This document shows, one piece after another, positions 36,052 through 45,838 of a stretch of 64,000 nt of DNA (the first letter of the stretch is position 1; every line of letters begins with the position of its first letter). The DNA is taken from the NCBI RefSeq assembly GCF_029714205.1, contig NZ_CP121648.1, positions 6,726,001 through 6,790,000 of the forward strand, read 5' to 3'. The DNA is from Methylobacterium sp. CB376 (GTDB lineage Bacteria; Pseudomonadota; Alphaproteobacteria; Rhizobiales; Beijerinckiaceae). Below the pieces are notes generated by a model. That model was not told the DNA's origin. It made no database searches and saw only the letters and a list, made by a program, of their open reading frames with translations. Both the position numbers and the translations under genes were made by a program.

Positions 36052-36995
36052 ATGCGGGTTCTGGTGGTCGGGGCGGGCGCGACGGGCGGCTATTTCGGGG
36101 CGCGGCTCGCCGAGGCCGGGCGGGACGTGACCTTCCTGGTGCGGCCCGCGCGCGCCGCGCGCCTCGCCGCCCGGGGCCTCACCGTGAAGAGCCCGGTGCG
36201 CGACGCGCACCTGGCGGCCCCGGCGACCGTCACGGCCGGCGCGATTCCCGGCCCCTACGACCTCGTGCTCCTGAGCTGCAAGGCCTACGACCTCGCCGGC
36301 GCGATCGAGGACCTCGCCCCGGCGGTCGGGCCCGGGACCGCGATCCTGCCGATCCTCAACGGCATGGCCCATCTCGACGCCCTCGACGCCCGCTTCGGGC
36401 CCGCGCGCGTGCTCGGCGGCTCCTGCGCCATCGCGGCGACGCTCGGCCCGGAGGGCGAGATCGTGCAGATGAGCGACCTGCACAGCCTCACCTTCGGCGA
36501 GCGGGACGGGACGCGCTCGGCCCGGGTCGAGGCGGTCGCGGCGCTGATGCGGGACGCCACCTTCACGGCCCGGCTCACCGACAAGGTGCTGCTGGAGATG
36601 TGGGAGAAGTGGGTCTTCCTCGCGACGCTCGCGGGCGGGACCTGCCTGATGCGGGGCACGGTCGGGGACATCGTCGGGGCGCCGGGGGGCGGGCGCTGAT
36701 GCTCGGCCTCCTCGACGAGTGCCGCCGCATCGCCGCGCAGGCCGGCTACGCCCCGCGCGAGAAGTTCCTGGAGACCAGCCGCGGCACCCTCACGGCCGAG
36801 GGCTCCGCCTTCACCGCCTCGATGCTGCGCGACATCGAGAAGGGGGCCGCCATCGAGGCCGACCACATCGTCGGCGACCTGCTGCGGCGCGGCCGCGCCG
36901 GGGCGCCCGAGGCGCCCTTCCCGCATCTCGACACGGTGCTCACCCATCTCAAGACCTACGAGCGGCGGCGCGCCCGTCAGGAGGCCCGCGCCTGA
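36052..36995 (+). pseudogene. Ketopantoate reductase-like (PanE/ApbA), frameshifted
   Basis: The N-terminal NAD(P)-binding domain starts VLVVGAGATGGYFGARLAEAG behind GGGAGAGG. ILPILNGMAHLD and EMWEKWVFLATLAGGTCLMRG follow. At the GGGGGG run near 36684-36689 the frame terminates (stop at 36699); adding one G continues RALMLGLLDECRRIAAQAGYAP, ASMLRDIEKGAAIEADHIVGDLL to 36995, the family's C-terminal helical domain. The whole would be about 314 residues, normal length. A 1-base deletion in a G-run could be real or a sequencing error. Confidence 0.85.
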
Positions 36996-36998
36996 TAC

Positions 36999-37122
36999 GC
37001 CATCCGGTTGATGGCTTCGCCATCTCCGATTTCGGCCATGCGGATGTCGGCGTCGCTCAGGCGCCGCGCTCAGGCGCCGCGCGGGCGCGTGATCCGGGAT
37101 CCGCTGCGATCACGCGGATCCC
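36999..37122 (-). repeat. Dispersed repeat family 1, copy D, plus hairpin
   Basis: 36999-37084 is a minus-strand copy (CATCCGGTTGATGGCTTCGC, TCCGATTTCGGCCATGCGGA, TGTCGGCGTCGC, doubled CTCAGGCGCCGCG). Directly after it lies a 9-bp hairpin GGGATCCGC (37096-37104) with GCGGATCCC (37114-37122), which may end transcription of the reductase-like gene. Confidence 0.7.
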
Positions 37123-37299
37123 GTATGACACGAACGGTCATCTCTCATGACCGTCGGTTCCGTTCTCCAAGCAAAGTTGCATGGGGCCATCCTGCTTGGT
37201 CTGTTGGTGTCGCATCATGTTTCGCTGACGCGGTGCTTCGGTTCGCCGCCGAACCGGTGGCCACGTCGGCACCGGCCGGTCCCGGCCGGCGGAATGATG

Positions 37300-37392
37300 C
37301 GCAGGGGTCGCCAAGCCTCCGGCTCGGGGTCGACCCGTCGAGAGGGCCGACGGCCGGATGCGTCGGCACCCTGGGCCGTCGACATGACTGCC
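37300..37392 (-). repeat. Intergenic repeat family 2, copy 1 (inverted)
   Basis: Read on the minus strand: GACGGCCCAGGGTGCCGACG, GCCGTCGGCCCTCTCGA, GGGTCGACCCCGAGCCGGAG. It matches in inverse orientation the copy at 37986-38095; a third copy is at 41610-41715. Copies 1 and 2 bracket the gene at 37468-37983. The region 36996-37467 otherwise has no gene. Confidence 0.65.
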
Positions 37393-37467
37393 GCGGTCGC
37401 TTGCCGCAGCGCGCATCCGAACTAAGCTCCGCGGCGTTTGGGCCGGTTGGGATCTGGGAGAGTCGCG

Positions 37468-37983
37468 ATGGCCGAGAGCGAGCCCCGCGTCGAGGCCGCC
37501 ACCCCGTCGCCCTGCTGCGCGCCGGCGGTGCTGTCGGATTTCGCGTCCTTCTTCGAGGAGCAGCGCCGCAAGCGCCACGCCGCCGAGGAGCCGGCCGCGG
37601 CGCCCGCCCCCGCCGCGCCGCTCTCGCCCGAGGACCTGCGGCGCGTCGCCCTGCTGAAGGGCATCGCCGCCGAGGTGCTCGAAGCCGCCGCCGCCCAGCT
37701 CGCCCCCTGCGGCGTCCTCGTCGAGCGCGGGCCCTCCCTGCGCGGCCGCCCGGATTTCGAGCAGGCCTACACGCAGTTCATGCTCATCAACCGCGGCAGC
37801 GGCCGCGCCTCGCCGGTCTACGTGATGAGCATCACGGATGCCGGCTACTTCCTCGCCAGCGCCTGCGACCCGGCCCTCGACCACGACCGCGACGACCGCC
37901 AGGTCACCCACGCGGCCGCGAGCGAGCTCACCTGCGAAATCGTCGCCCGGGTGGTGAAGGACGCGATCCTGCACGTGGTGTGA
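37468..37983 (+). CDS. Conserved-looking hypothetical protein
   Basis: 171 residues, soluble. An Ala/Pro-rich N-terminal third, then a compact domain (LRRVALLKGIAAEVLEAAAAQL, FEQAYTQFMLINRGSGRASPVYVMSITDAGYFLASA, SELTCEIVARVVKDAILHVV). No motif I can assign. The ATG at 37468 follows GGGAGAG. It is flanked by inverted copies of repeat family 2. Confidence 0.7.
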   Translation: MAESEPRVEAATPSPCCAPAVLSDFASFFEEQRRKRHAAEEPAAAPAPAAPLSPEDLRRVALLKGIAAEVLEAAAAQLAPCGVLVERGPSLRGRPDFEQAYTQFMLINRGSGRASPVYVMSITDAGYFLASACDPALDHDRDDRQVTHAAASELTCEIVARVVKDAILHVV

Positions 37984-37985
37984 TG

Positions 37986-38095
37986 CACGGCCCAGGATGC
38001 CGACGGACCGGGCCGTCGCGCCTCTCGAAGGGGCGACCCCGGGCCGGAGGCGTGGCGAGAAATGCGAGGGCGGAACCGGCGGTCATGAGCCGTCA
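37986..38095 (+). repeat. Intergenic repeat family 2, copy 2
   Basis: GCACGGCCCAGGATGCCGAC, GGGCCGTCGCGCCTCTCGAA, GGGCGACCCCGGGCCGGAGG, then GGCGGAACCGGCGGTCATGAG, which also appears inverted at 37140-37160 as CTCATGACCGTCGGTTCCG. The remaining 300 bp to the SDR gene show nothing I can name. Confidence 0.65.
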
Positions 38096-38406
38096 GCGCC
38101 GGTGTGAGCCGGCTCACTGGCCGCTTGACCCGCGCCCCCGAACGGGCGCAGCATGACCGGGTCGAAGTCGACGAGAGGAGGTCAGCGATGTGCGCTCACG
38201 GCCATCACCCTCAGGCGACCCGCACGGCCGAAAGCGGCGAGGACACGCCGCCGGACCAGATCCGACAGGGATAGTGGCTCCAGGGCGGTCAGATCCGGCG
38301 CGGGCCGAGACGGCATCCTAACCGCGCCGACCCCAAGATACCGGCAACCCTGGGGCGTGGCCCCTGCCCACAAGGCCCGTCGGTCGCCCCGGCGGGCCTC
38401 TTCGCG

Positions 38407-39108
38407 TCACACGGCGCGGGTCAGCCCGCCGTCGACCCGGATGTTCTGCCCGGTGATGTAGCCGCCCCGCGCGGTGGCGAGGAGCGCGACGACCTCGGCC
38501 ACCTCCGCCACGGTGCCGTAGCGGCCGAGCGGGATGCTGGCGCGCCGCTCCGGCCTCTCCGGCAGGCTGTCGATGAAGCCCGGCAGGACGTTGTTCATGC
38601 GGATGTTCTCCGGGGCGTAGCGGTCCGCGAACAGCTTGGCGAAGGCGGCGAGCCCGGCCCGGAAGACGCCCGAGGTCGGGAAGGCCGGATCGGGCTCGAA
38701 GGCCGCGAAGGTCGAGATGTTGACGATCGCGCCGCCGCCCTGGCGCTGCATGATCGGCGTGACGAGGCGGGTCGGGCGCACCACGTTGAGGAAATACACC
38801 TCCATGCCGCGGTGCCACTCCTCGTCGGAGAGGTCGAGGATCGGGGCGCGCGGCCCGTGCCCGGCGCTGTTGACCAGGACGTCGATCCGCCCGAACCGCG
38901 CCATCGCGAGGTCGACGAGGCGCGCGAGGTCGTCGTTGGACTGGTTGGAGCCGGTCACGCCGACCCCGCCGAGTTCCGCCGCCAGCGCCTCGCCGCGGCC
39001 GGACGAGGACAGGATCGCGAGGCGGAACCCCTCCTCGGCGAGCCGCCGCGCGGCCCCCGCCCCCATCCCGCTGCCTCCGGCGGTCACCACGGCGACTCTC
39101 TCGGTCAT
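38407..39108 (-). CDS. SDR-family oxidoreductase without the canonical Tyr-Lys pair
   Basis: 233 residues. Rossmann N-terminus VAVVTAGGSGMGAGAARRLAEEG, NAG motif as NSAGHGPRAP, and the C-terminal GYITGQNIRVDGGLTRAV. The catalytic Ser side is NISTFAAFEP, but the expected Y-x3-K is replaced by a TSGVFRAGLAAFAK stretch with no Tyr and Arg in place of Lys. This is a recognised divergent SDR form; it may bind NAD(P) without classic catalysis. Start ATG at 39108. Confidence 0.85.
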   Translation of the reverse strand: MTERVAVVTAGGSGMGAGAARRLAEEGFRLAILSSSGRGEALAAELGGVGVTGSNQSNDDLARLVDLAMARFGRIDVLVNSAGHGPRAPILDLSDEEWHRGMEVYFLNVVRPTRLVTPIMQRQGGGAIVNISTFAAFEPDPAFPTSGVFRAGLAAFAKLFADRYAPENIRMNNVLPGFIDSLPERPERRASIPLGRYGTVAEVAEVVALLATARGGYITGQNIRVDGGLTRAV

Positions 39109-39231
39109 CGACTCGCTCCCGTTCGGGCCGGCGCCCGGGCGCGGCCCCGCCCCACCCTGGAGCGGGGGCGGCGCTGGGTCAAAGCCGGCCGGCGCTCCCG
39201 CGGCGCCGCGCCCTGCCGTAGAATGGGCGCC

Positions 39232-39573
39232 ATGACGCGCCGTCTCGCCCTCCCGCTCGCCGCCCTCCCGCTCGCCACCCTGGCGATCTCCGTCGCGCAG
39301 CCGACCGCCGCCCAGGGCGCGCTGGTGACGAACCCTTTCGCCTCGAACCTGCCCTCGGTGCCGGTGCCGCCGCCCGCGGCACCCGCCGCCTTGCGCTTCC
39401 CCGCCGCCGTGGCGCCGGCCTACGCGGACCGCTCGCCCGGCATCGCCCGGCGCCTGACCTGCCTCGACCAGTACCGCGCCAACCGGGCGGCCGGGCGGGG
39501 CAATGGCGGCCTGCGCTGGACCGCCCGGGGCGGGGGCTACTATTCCGCCTGCAACCGGCAGCTCGGCGGCTGA
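39232..39573 (+). CDS. Small secreted hypothetical protein
   Basis: 113 residues: signal peptide (LALPLAALPLATLAISVAQPTAAQG), a Pro/Ala-rich stretch, then RLTCLDQYRANRAAGRGNGGLRW and YYSACNRQLGG with two cysteines probably disulfide-bonded. Periplasmic. Family not recognised. An alternative ATG three codons upstream (39223) is possible. The DapA-family gene follows 36 bp downstream. Confidence 0.7.
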   Translation: MTRRLALPLAALPLATLAISVAQPTAAQGALVTNPFASNLPSVPVPPPAAPAALRFPAAVAPAYADRSPGIARRLTCLDQYRANRAAGRGNGGLRWTARGGGYYSACNRQLGG

Positions 39574-39609
39574 TCCCGATCCCGTCCCTCCCGCCCCGGA
39601 CCCGAGCCG

Positions 39610-40494
39610 ATGCGCGACCTCCACGGCGTCTTCCCCTACCTCGTCTCGCCCCTCGACGCGGAGGGCCGGGTGATGCGCCCGGTGCTGGCCGACCTCGTCG
39701 AGCACCTGATCGCGGCCGGCGTGCACGGCCTCACGCCCCTCGGCTCGACCGGCGAGTTCGCCTACCTCACCCCCGCGCAGAAGCTCGCCGTGGTCGAGAC
39801 CGTGGTCGAGGCGGCGGCGGGGCGGGTGCCGGTGATCGCGGGCGTGGCCGCGACCGCGACGGCCGAGGCGGTCTCCCTCGCCCGCGCCGTGATGGAGCGC
39901 GGGGCGGACGGCGTCATGGCGACCCTGGAGGCCTATTTCCCGGTGCCCGACGACGGCATCGAGACCTATTTCACCGCCATCGCGGCGGCGGTGGACGGGC
40001 CGGTCGTGCTCTACACCAACCCGCATTTCCAGCGCGCCGACCTGTCGCTGCCGCTGATCCGGCGGCTCTCCCGGGTCGGCAACATCCGCTACATCAAGGA
40101 CGCCTCGACCAATACCGGGCGGCTCCTGTCCATCCTGAGCGAGACCGAGGGGCGGATGCGGGTCTTCGCCGCCTCCTCGCACATCCCGGCCTGCGTGATG
40201 CTGATCGGGGGCGTCGGCTGGATGGCGGGGCCGGCCTGCCTGGTGCCGCGCCAGAGCGTCGCCCTCTACGAGCGGGCGCGGGCGGGCGACTGGGCCGGCG
40301 CCATGGCGCTCCAGCGCGACCTCTGGGCGGTGAACCAGGCCTTCGCGCGCTACAACCTCGCGGCCTGCGTCAAGGCCGGGCTCGCCCTGCAGGGCTTCGC
40401 GGTCGGCGACCCGGTCCCGCCCCAGGCGGCCCTGGACGAGGCGGCGCGCGCCGACCTCGCCCGCATCCTCGGGGCCGCGGGCGCCCTCGCCTGA
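39610..40494 (+). CDS. Dihydrodipicolinate synthase/N-acetylneuraminate lyase family protein
   Basis: 294 residues, TIM barrel. [15 protein letters not shown] (GxxGE motif), active-site Tyr region VVLYTNP, Schiff-base lysine in RYIKDAS. It forms a class I aldolase-type imine with pyruvate. Because it lies outside a lysine operon and the Tyr motif is LYTNP, it may be a general DapA-family aldolase or dehydratase rather than the housekeeping DapA. Confidence 0.85.
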   Translation: MRDLHGVFPYLVSPLDAEGRVMRPVLADLVEHLIAAGVHGLTPLGSTGEFAYLTPAQKLAVVETVVEAAAGRVPVIAGVAATATAEAVSLARAVMERGADGVMATLEAYFPVPDDGIETYFTAIAAAVDGPVVLYTNPHFQRADLSLPLIRRLSRVGNIRYIKDASTNTGRLLSILSETEGRMRVFAASSHIPACVMLIGGVGWMAGPACLVPRQSVALYERARAGDWAGAMALQRDLWAVNQAFARYNLAACVKAGLALQGFAVGDPVPPQAALDEAARADLARILGAAGALA

Positions 40495-40568
40495 TCGCAC
40501 TCGCCTGATCGCCTTGGCCTGATCGCCTTGGCCTACCGCCCGGGCCGCCGGCCGGGGCCGACGGGTGG

Positions 40569-41066
40569 TCAGGAGCGCCCCGCGCGGGCGAAGCGCTTGA
40601 GCAGCCGCTCGCGCCTCAGGCGCGACAGGCGCTCGGTCCAGAACACGCCGTCGAGCTGGTCGATCTCGTGCTGCAGGCAGGCGGCGAGGAAGCCCTCGGC
40701 CTCGACCTCGCGGGCGGTGCCGTCGAGGTCCTGGTAGCGCACCCGCACCCGGGCCGGGCGCTCGACCTCCTCGTCGACGCCCGGCATCGCCACGCTGCCC
40801 TCGCGGTGGCGCGCCGTCTCGGGGGAGGCGTGGACGACCTGCGGGTTGACGCAGGTCATGAGCGGGGCTCCCGGCCCGAGCCGGATCACGGTGAGCCGGA
40901 TCGAAGCCCCGACATGCGGCCCGGTGAGGCCGATCGCGCGATGCGCGTCGAGCGTCTCGGCGAGGTCCGCCGCGAAGGCGGCGACGCGCGGGTCGGGGAG
41001 GGCGGCCGGCGGCACCGCCCGCCGCAGGCAGGCATCCGGGTAGCGCAGCAGGGGCAGGATCGCCAC
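40569..41066 (-). CDS. Peptide deformylase-like protein lacking metal ligands
   Basis: 165 residues with the deformylase fold and motif order. Motif 1 is GLTGPHVGA (normally GLAAPQVG). Motif 2 is EGSVAMPGV (normally EGCLS-P, Cys a metal ligand). Motif 3 is QHEIDQLDGVFW (normally HE-DH). The ligand Cys is Ser and the second ligand His is Gln, while the first His and catalytic Glu remain. Active Fe/Zn deformylase is therefore unlikely. GTG start at 41066, 8 bp after a small membrane-protein gene. Confidence 0.85.
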   Translation of the reverse strand: MAILPLLRYPDACLRRAVPPAALPDPRVAAFAADLAETLDAHRAIGLTGPHVGASIRLTVIRLGPGAPLMTCVNPQVVHASPETARHREGSVAMPGVDEEVERPARVRVRYQDLDGTAREVEAEGFLAACLQHEIDQLDGVFWTERLSRLRRERLLKRFARAGRS

Positions 41067-41074
41067 GGGGCGGC

Positions 41075-41245
41075 TCAGCGGGTGTGCAGCTCGGCCGGCC
41101 ACAGGCCGGACCGCTCGACCCCGACGATGAGCAGCACCACCGCCGCCGTCACCGCCAGGATGACGAGGAGCTGCCGCCCGGGCACCCCGCGGCTGATGAG
41201 GAAGAGGACGAGGAGCAGCGAGACGATGGAGACGGCGACGGTCAT
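41075..41245 (-). CDS. Small two-helix membrane protein
   Basis: 56 residues from an ATG preceded by GGAGAG: AVSIVSLLLVLFLISRG, then LLVILAVTAAVVLLIVGVE, two TM helices joined by a short Arg-containing turn. Unknown function. It lies just upstream of the deformylase-like gene and is presumably co-transcribed with it. Confidence 0.65.
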   Translation of the reverse strand: MTVAVSIVSLLLVLFLISRGVPGRQLLVILAVTAAVVLLIVGVERSGLWPAELHTR

Positions 41246-41319
41246 GGCGGCTCTCCAGGGCGGGCGGGGCGCCCGTTGCCAGGGCGGGGCGCCCGTAGAC
41301 GGGGCGCAGCCCACCTCTA

Positions 41320-41472
41320 GAGGCTGCTATGGCCCGCACAACACCTGTCTGCGGGCCATCACAGCCTCTCGAGCAGCACCCGATCACGTTGCAATCGGGT
41401 GCTGCTCTCGATCTTTGATCTTGCCGCATTTTCTGCGACGAACCGGCATCCACTTCGTCGGAAAATGCTCTA
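41320..41472 (-). repeat. RIME-like repeat copy 2 with an adjoining hairpin
   Basis: 41371-41472 is the inverted counterpart of 27326-27429 (GAGCAGCACCCGATCACGTT, CTCGATCTTTGATCTTGCCG, CGACGAACCGGCATCCACTT), with a few substitutions that keep both stems paired. Immediately beside it a further hairpin, GAGGCTG and ATGGCCCGCA with their complements, spans 41320-41368. The rest of 41246-41765 is repeat-derived; no gene seen. Confidence 0.75.
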
Positions 41473-41609
41473 GGGGATCGGCGATGCGCGGGCAGCCCCC
41501 TTCGCCGGTCCGGCCTGACCGATGCCGCTGCGGCGCCGTCCCGGGCCGGTCGTCATTCCCCAGCCGTGCATCCCGGCGAGCGGCCTCCAGGAGCCGAGTT
41601 CCGCCCTGA

Positions 41610-41715
41610 TCCCGACGGCCCGGGATGCCGGCGCATCGGACCGTCGACCCTCTCGGATCGTCGACGCACGCCGATGGCGTGACGACGATGCGAGACCGGA
41701 ACCGACGGTCGTGAG
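41610..41715 (+). repeat. Intergenic repeat family 2, copy 3
   Basis: GACGGCCCGGGATGCCGGCG, CATCGGACCGTCGACCCTCT, CGGATCGTCGACG and, at the end, GACCGGAACCGACGGTCGTGAG, which matches the ends of the other copies. Same orientation as 37986-38095. Confidence 0.6.
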
Positions 41716-41765
41716 ACAGGACCGTTGGTCTGGCGCGGCAGGCCTGCGGGCCGGCGCCCGCCGCC

Positions 41766-42284
41766 TCACGGGGCGCGGCCGCGGCGCAGGGCCGGGAGCG
41801 CCTGCCGCAGCTCCTGCGAGGCGCGCCGCAGGGCCGGCAGGGCCTGCTGCAGGGCCGGCAGGGTCCGCTGCAGGCGCTCGCGCAGGGAGGGGCGGGCGCT
41901 GCGCGCGAGGTCGCGCGCGCAGCCGCGCGCGGCGTCCGGGCTGAACGCGAAGGCGATCTCGGTCCCCTCCGCGACCGTGAGGGAGAGGGCGGGGTGCTCC
42001 GGCGCGAGCCGGCCCGCCGTCCAGCGCAGCACCGGGAAGAAGCAATTCTCTACCGCGGTGCCGGGCGGGACCGGGTGGTCGCGGTCGGCGGAGACCGAGG
42101 CGGTGGCGATGAGCGTGAGGCCGAGATCGGCGGCCTCGGCGGCGCTCAGCCGGACCGGGTAGGTGCGCGGGCCGAACGAGACCGCGAGCGTGACGCCGTC
42201 CGGCCCCGCCGTGGTCACCGCGAAGGCGATGCCGGTCGCCGCCGGACCCTGCGCCTTCGGGAGCGTCGCCTCGTCCTCGACCAT
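41766..42284 (-). CDS. Hypothetical protein with C-terminal Leu/Ala repeats
   Basis: 172 residues from an ATG behind GGAGGGA. The N-terminal part (TGIAFAVTTAGPDGVTLAVSF, TAVENCFFPVLRW, EGTEIAFAFSPDAARGCA) looks like a compact beta-rich domain. The last 45 residues repeat LPAL-QALPALRRA-like heptads (TLPALQQALPALRRASQ, LRQALPALRRG), probably a coiled coil. No known family. Confidence 0.65.
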   Translation of the reverse strand: MVEDEATLPKAQGPAATGIAFAVTTAGPDGVTLAVSFGPRTYPVRLSAAEAADLGLTLIATASVSADRDHPVPPGTAVENCFFPVLRWTAGRLAPEHPALSLTVAEGTEIAFAFSPDAARGCARDLARSARPSLRERLQRTLPALQQALPALRRASQELRQALPALRRGRAP

Positions 42285-42509
42285 GCGGGTCCCTCCGCCC
42301 GGCGGAGCTCCTCGGCGGCCGCCCTGCCGGTCCGTACCTCTGCGGCGAGGCTTGCCGCAGCGCAAGAGACGCCGCCTCCGGCCCCGCGCCGAATCATAGA
42401 CGGGCCTGTCAAGGCAAAAGAGTGGCATCTTGGCCGGATCGTTGCCAATCCTCTGCCACATTTGCCGTCGAGCTTGTGCCAAAGCGTGACTGCAAGCTTC
42501 GGGGGGTGC

Positions 42510-43208
42510 ATGCCGCGAGCGCGATCGATGTCTCTGGCCGCCGGTCTGGTGGTTCTCGCCTGCGCGCCTCATCTGGGCGGCTGCGGCGTCCTGGCTCCCG
42601 GCTTCGACCGGGTGGCGACCACCGGCTCGCTGCCGAACGGGAAGCGCGTCGCCGCGGTGACCGCCGCCGATCGCGAGTGCCTCGCCCGCGCGATGTATTT
42701 CGAGTCCAACCGGTCGAGCGACGAGGGGCTGCTCGCGGTCGGCACGGTGGTGATGAACCGCCTGCAGGCAGCCTCCTACCCGGAATCGATCTGCGGCGTC
42801 GTCGGCCAGCCGCGCCAGTTCGCGGCCGGCGTGCTGCGCAAGCCGATGCGCGACCAGGACCGCGAGAAGGTCGAGCAGGTCGCGGACGCGGTCCTCGCCG
42901 GCCAGCGCCACGACGGCGTCGGCGGCGCGATGTTCTTCCACACCGCGGGGCTGCGCTTCCCCTACCGGAACATGCACTACGTGGCCCTGGCGGGCGGCAA
43001 CGCCTTCTACGAGAAGCGCCCGCGCGGCGAGCGGGAGGGCATGCCCTCCGCCGCCCCGTCCCCCTCCGTGCAGGTGGCGATGGCCCGCCTGCCGGCCCGC
43101 CCGACCCGCGTCGCCCGCGCGACCGGTCAGACGCCGCTCGCCGAACTGGGCCCGGCCCGCAACGTCTGCCGCGTCGCCGCCGCCGAGGCGCGGATCGACC
43201 GGGGCTGA
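42510..43208 (+). CDS. Cell wall hydrolase, SleB family, putative lipoprotein
   Basis: 232 residues. An N-terminal hydrophobic stretch ends in a lipobox-like LGGC (residues about 24-27), so it is likely an outer-membrane-anchored lipoprotein. The SleB/CwlJ hydrolase_2 domain follows: ECLARAMYFESNRSSDEGLLAVGTVVMNR with the catalytic Glu (YFES), QFAAGVL, and AMFFHTAG. It cleaves peptidoglycan glycan strands. The C-terminal quarter is Pro/Ala/Arg-rich. Confidence 0.85.
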   Translation: MPRARSMSLAAGLVVLACAPHLGGCGVLAPGFDRVATTGSLPNGKRVAAVTAADRECLARAMYFESNRSSDEGLLAVGTVVMNRLQAASYPESICGVVGQPRQFAAGVLRKPMRDQDREKVEQVADAVLAGQRHDGVGGAMFFHTAGLRFPYRNMHYVALAGGNAFYEKRPRGEREGMPSAAPSPSVQVAMARLPARPTRVARATGQTPLAELGPARNVCRVAAAEARIDRG

Positions 43209-43290
43209 GCCGGCGCGGCGGGCGCCCCGCCCGCTCGGGCCGCCGACCGCCCCCCTTGCGCACGGCGTCCTGCGGCCCGCAGGCCGGCCC

Positions 43291-44718
<1,428 letters not shown>

Positions 44719-45400
44719 GGCGAAGCTCCTGTGCGTGGCGATCGAGGCGCCGGCGCCTCGGGGCGCGGCGCGGGTCCGGCCGCGGGACGCGAGGGGGCAG
44801 GCGCGGCCGGGTCGAGGTCCGAATCACCGCCCGGCCGAACCGGGACGGTGGGTCGTTTCGGCCCGGCCGTCTCGCCAATTGGTACGAGATGACGCCGCCG
44901 GCCGCGACCGCTCACGCGCCTGTGATGGCGCGCTCGCGCCTCCCGCTCCCGCACCGCGCCGGGGAGCGGCGCGCCCCGCCGTCGCGCGCGGCGCCGGACC
45001 TCTCCGCGCGGGGGCGTGACCGGGCGGCAGGCGCCGCGCCGCGCCGCCGGCGGGAGGGCGCCGCTGCGCCGCAAGGCCTTGCGGCGTCTGACGGAGTTCG
45101 GGCCGGGAGCCGGCCCTCGCGGCGCCGGGGGCGCCGCGAGGGCCCGGATGCGGCCTGCCCGCCGGCGCCGACCCCCTGACAGGTATGCCGCCCCGGACGG
45201 GGTGGGCGTGGCGAGCCGGAAGCGACGCATGGGCGGACCTCCTCGTGCCGCCGACAGTGAGGGCAACGGCTGGCTTCGTCACCCCCGGCGCTCGATCCGG
45301 GGCGCTTGACGCTGCGGGTGCTGCGGCGCACCATTCCCATTATGCAGGCCGGTTCTGACGGCCCCGCGACACCGGGCCAAGGGAGGAGAGACCAGGCACC
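44719..45400. other. Divergent intergenic region rich in palindromes
   Basis: No gene recognised over 680 bp between pyk and the gene at 45401. It contains three perfect palindromes: 44743-44760 (CGAGGCGCC arms), 45067-45086 (CGCCGCAAGG arms) and a 15-bp stem with 3-base loop at 45112-45144 (GGCCCTCGCGGCGCC arms). Their density suggests structured leader RNAs or protein-binding sites. Confidence 0.5.
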
Positions 45401-45772
45401 ATGCTGTTCCAGCCCCCCGTCTTCGAGACCATCTTCCGAATCCCTGTCGCGCACAGGTTGATGATCATGGGCTCTCGCAGCCGCGGTGGCCCGGCGGACG
45501 GCGTGTGCTGGTTCCACACGGAGGTCGATCCGGCCGGCCAGGTCGTCGCCCGCTACGAGACCTACGACGAGACGGACGCGCAGGGCCGCGACAGCTGCGG
45601 CTGGCGCAAGTTCGACCTGCGCGGCCGGCTCGTCGCCCGGCACGAGGTCGCCCTGCGCTGGTCCGAACTCGTGCGGATGAGTTCCCGCCGCGAGGCCGAG
45701 ACCGCCCTGCAGGGGCCGCTGCCGCGGCCCGCGCCGGCGCGCCGCGAGGCGCAGGATCTGGTCGCCGCCTGA
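45401..45772 (+). CDS. Hypothetical protein
   Basis: 123 residues, soluble, from an ATG downstream of GGGAGGAGAG. Core RLMIMGSRSRGGPADGVCWFHTEVDPAGQVVARYETYDE, WRKFDLRGRLVARHEV reads like two beta-strand-rich repeats (VV-RYETY / LVARHEV). Family not recognised; composition and ribosome binding site support a real gene. Confidence 0.65.
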   Translation: MLFQPPVFETIFRIPVAHRLMIMGSRSRGGPADGVCWFHTEVDPAGQVVARYETYDETDAQGRDSCGWRKFDLRGRLVARHEVALRWSELVRMSSRREAETALQGPLPRPAPARREAQDLVAA

Positions 45773-45838
45773 TCGCGGCGACGGGGCGCCGCCCGATCGC
45801 GGCGATCCGGCCGGCGCCCGATCGCGGCGACGCTCGCC

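Noticed and set aside
34281..36995. A 904-codon plus-strand frame that could be a giant protein.
   Set aside because: It spans the tRNA-Gly gene and the antisense of the CLC gene. Only its last 100 codons are real, as the frameshifted end of the reductase-like gene.
38407..40500. A 697-codon frame that could be a large fusion ending in an SDR.
   Set aside because: The first 460 codons are antisense to the DapA-family and small secreted genes. The SDR has its own ATG at 39108.
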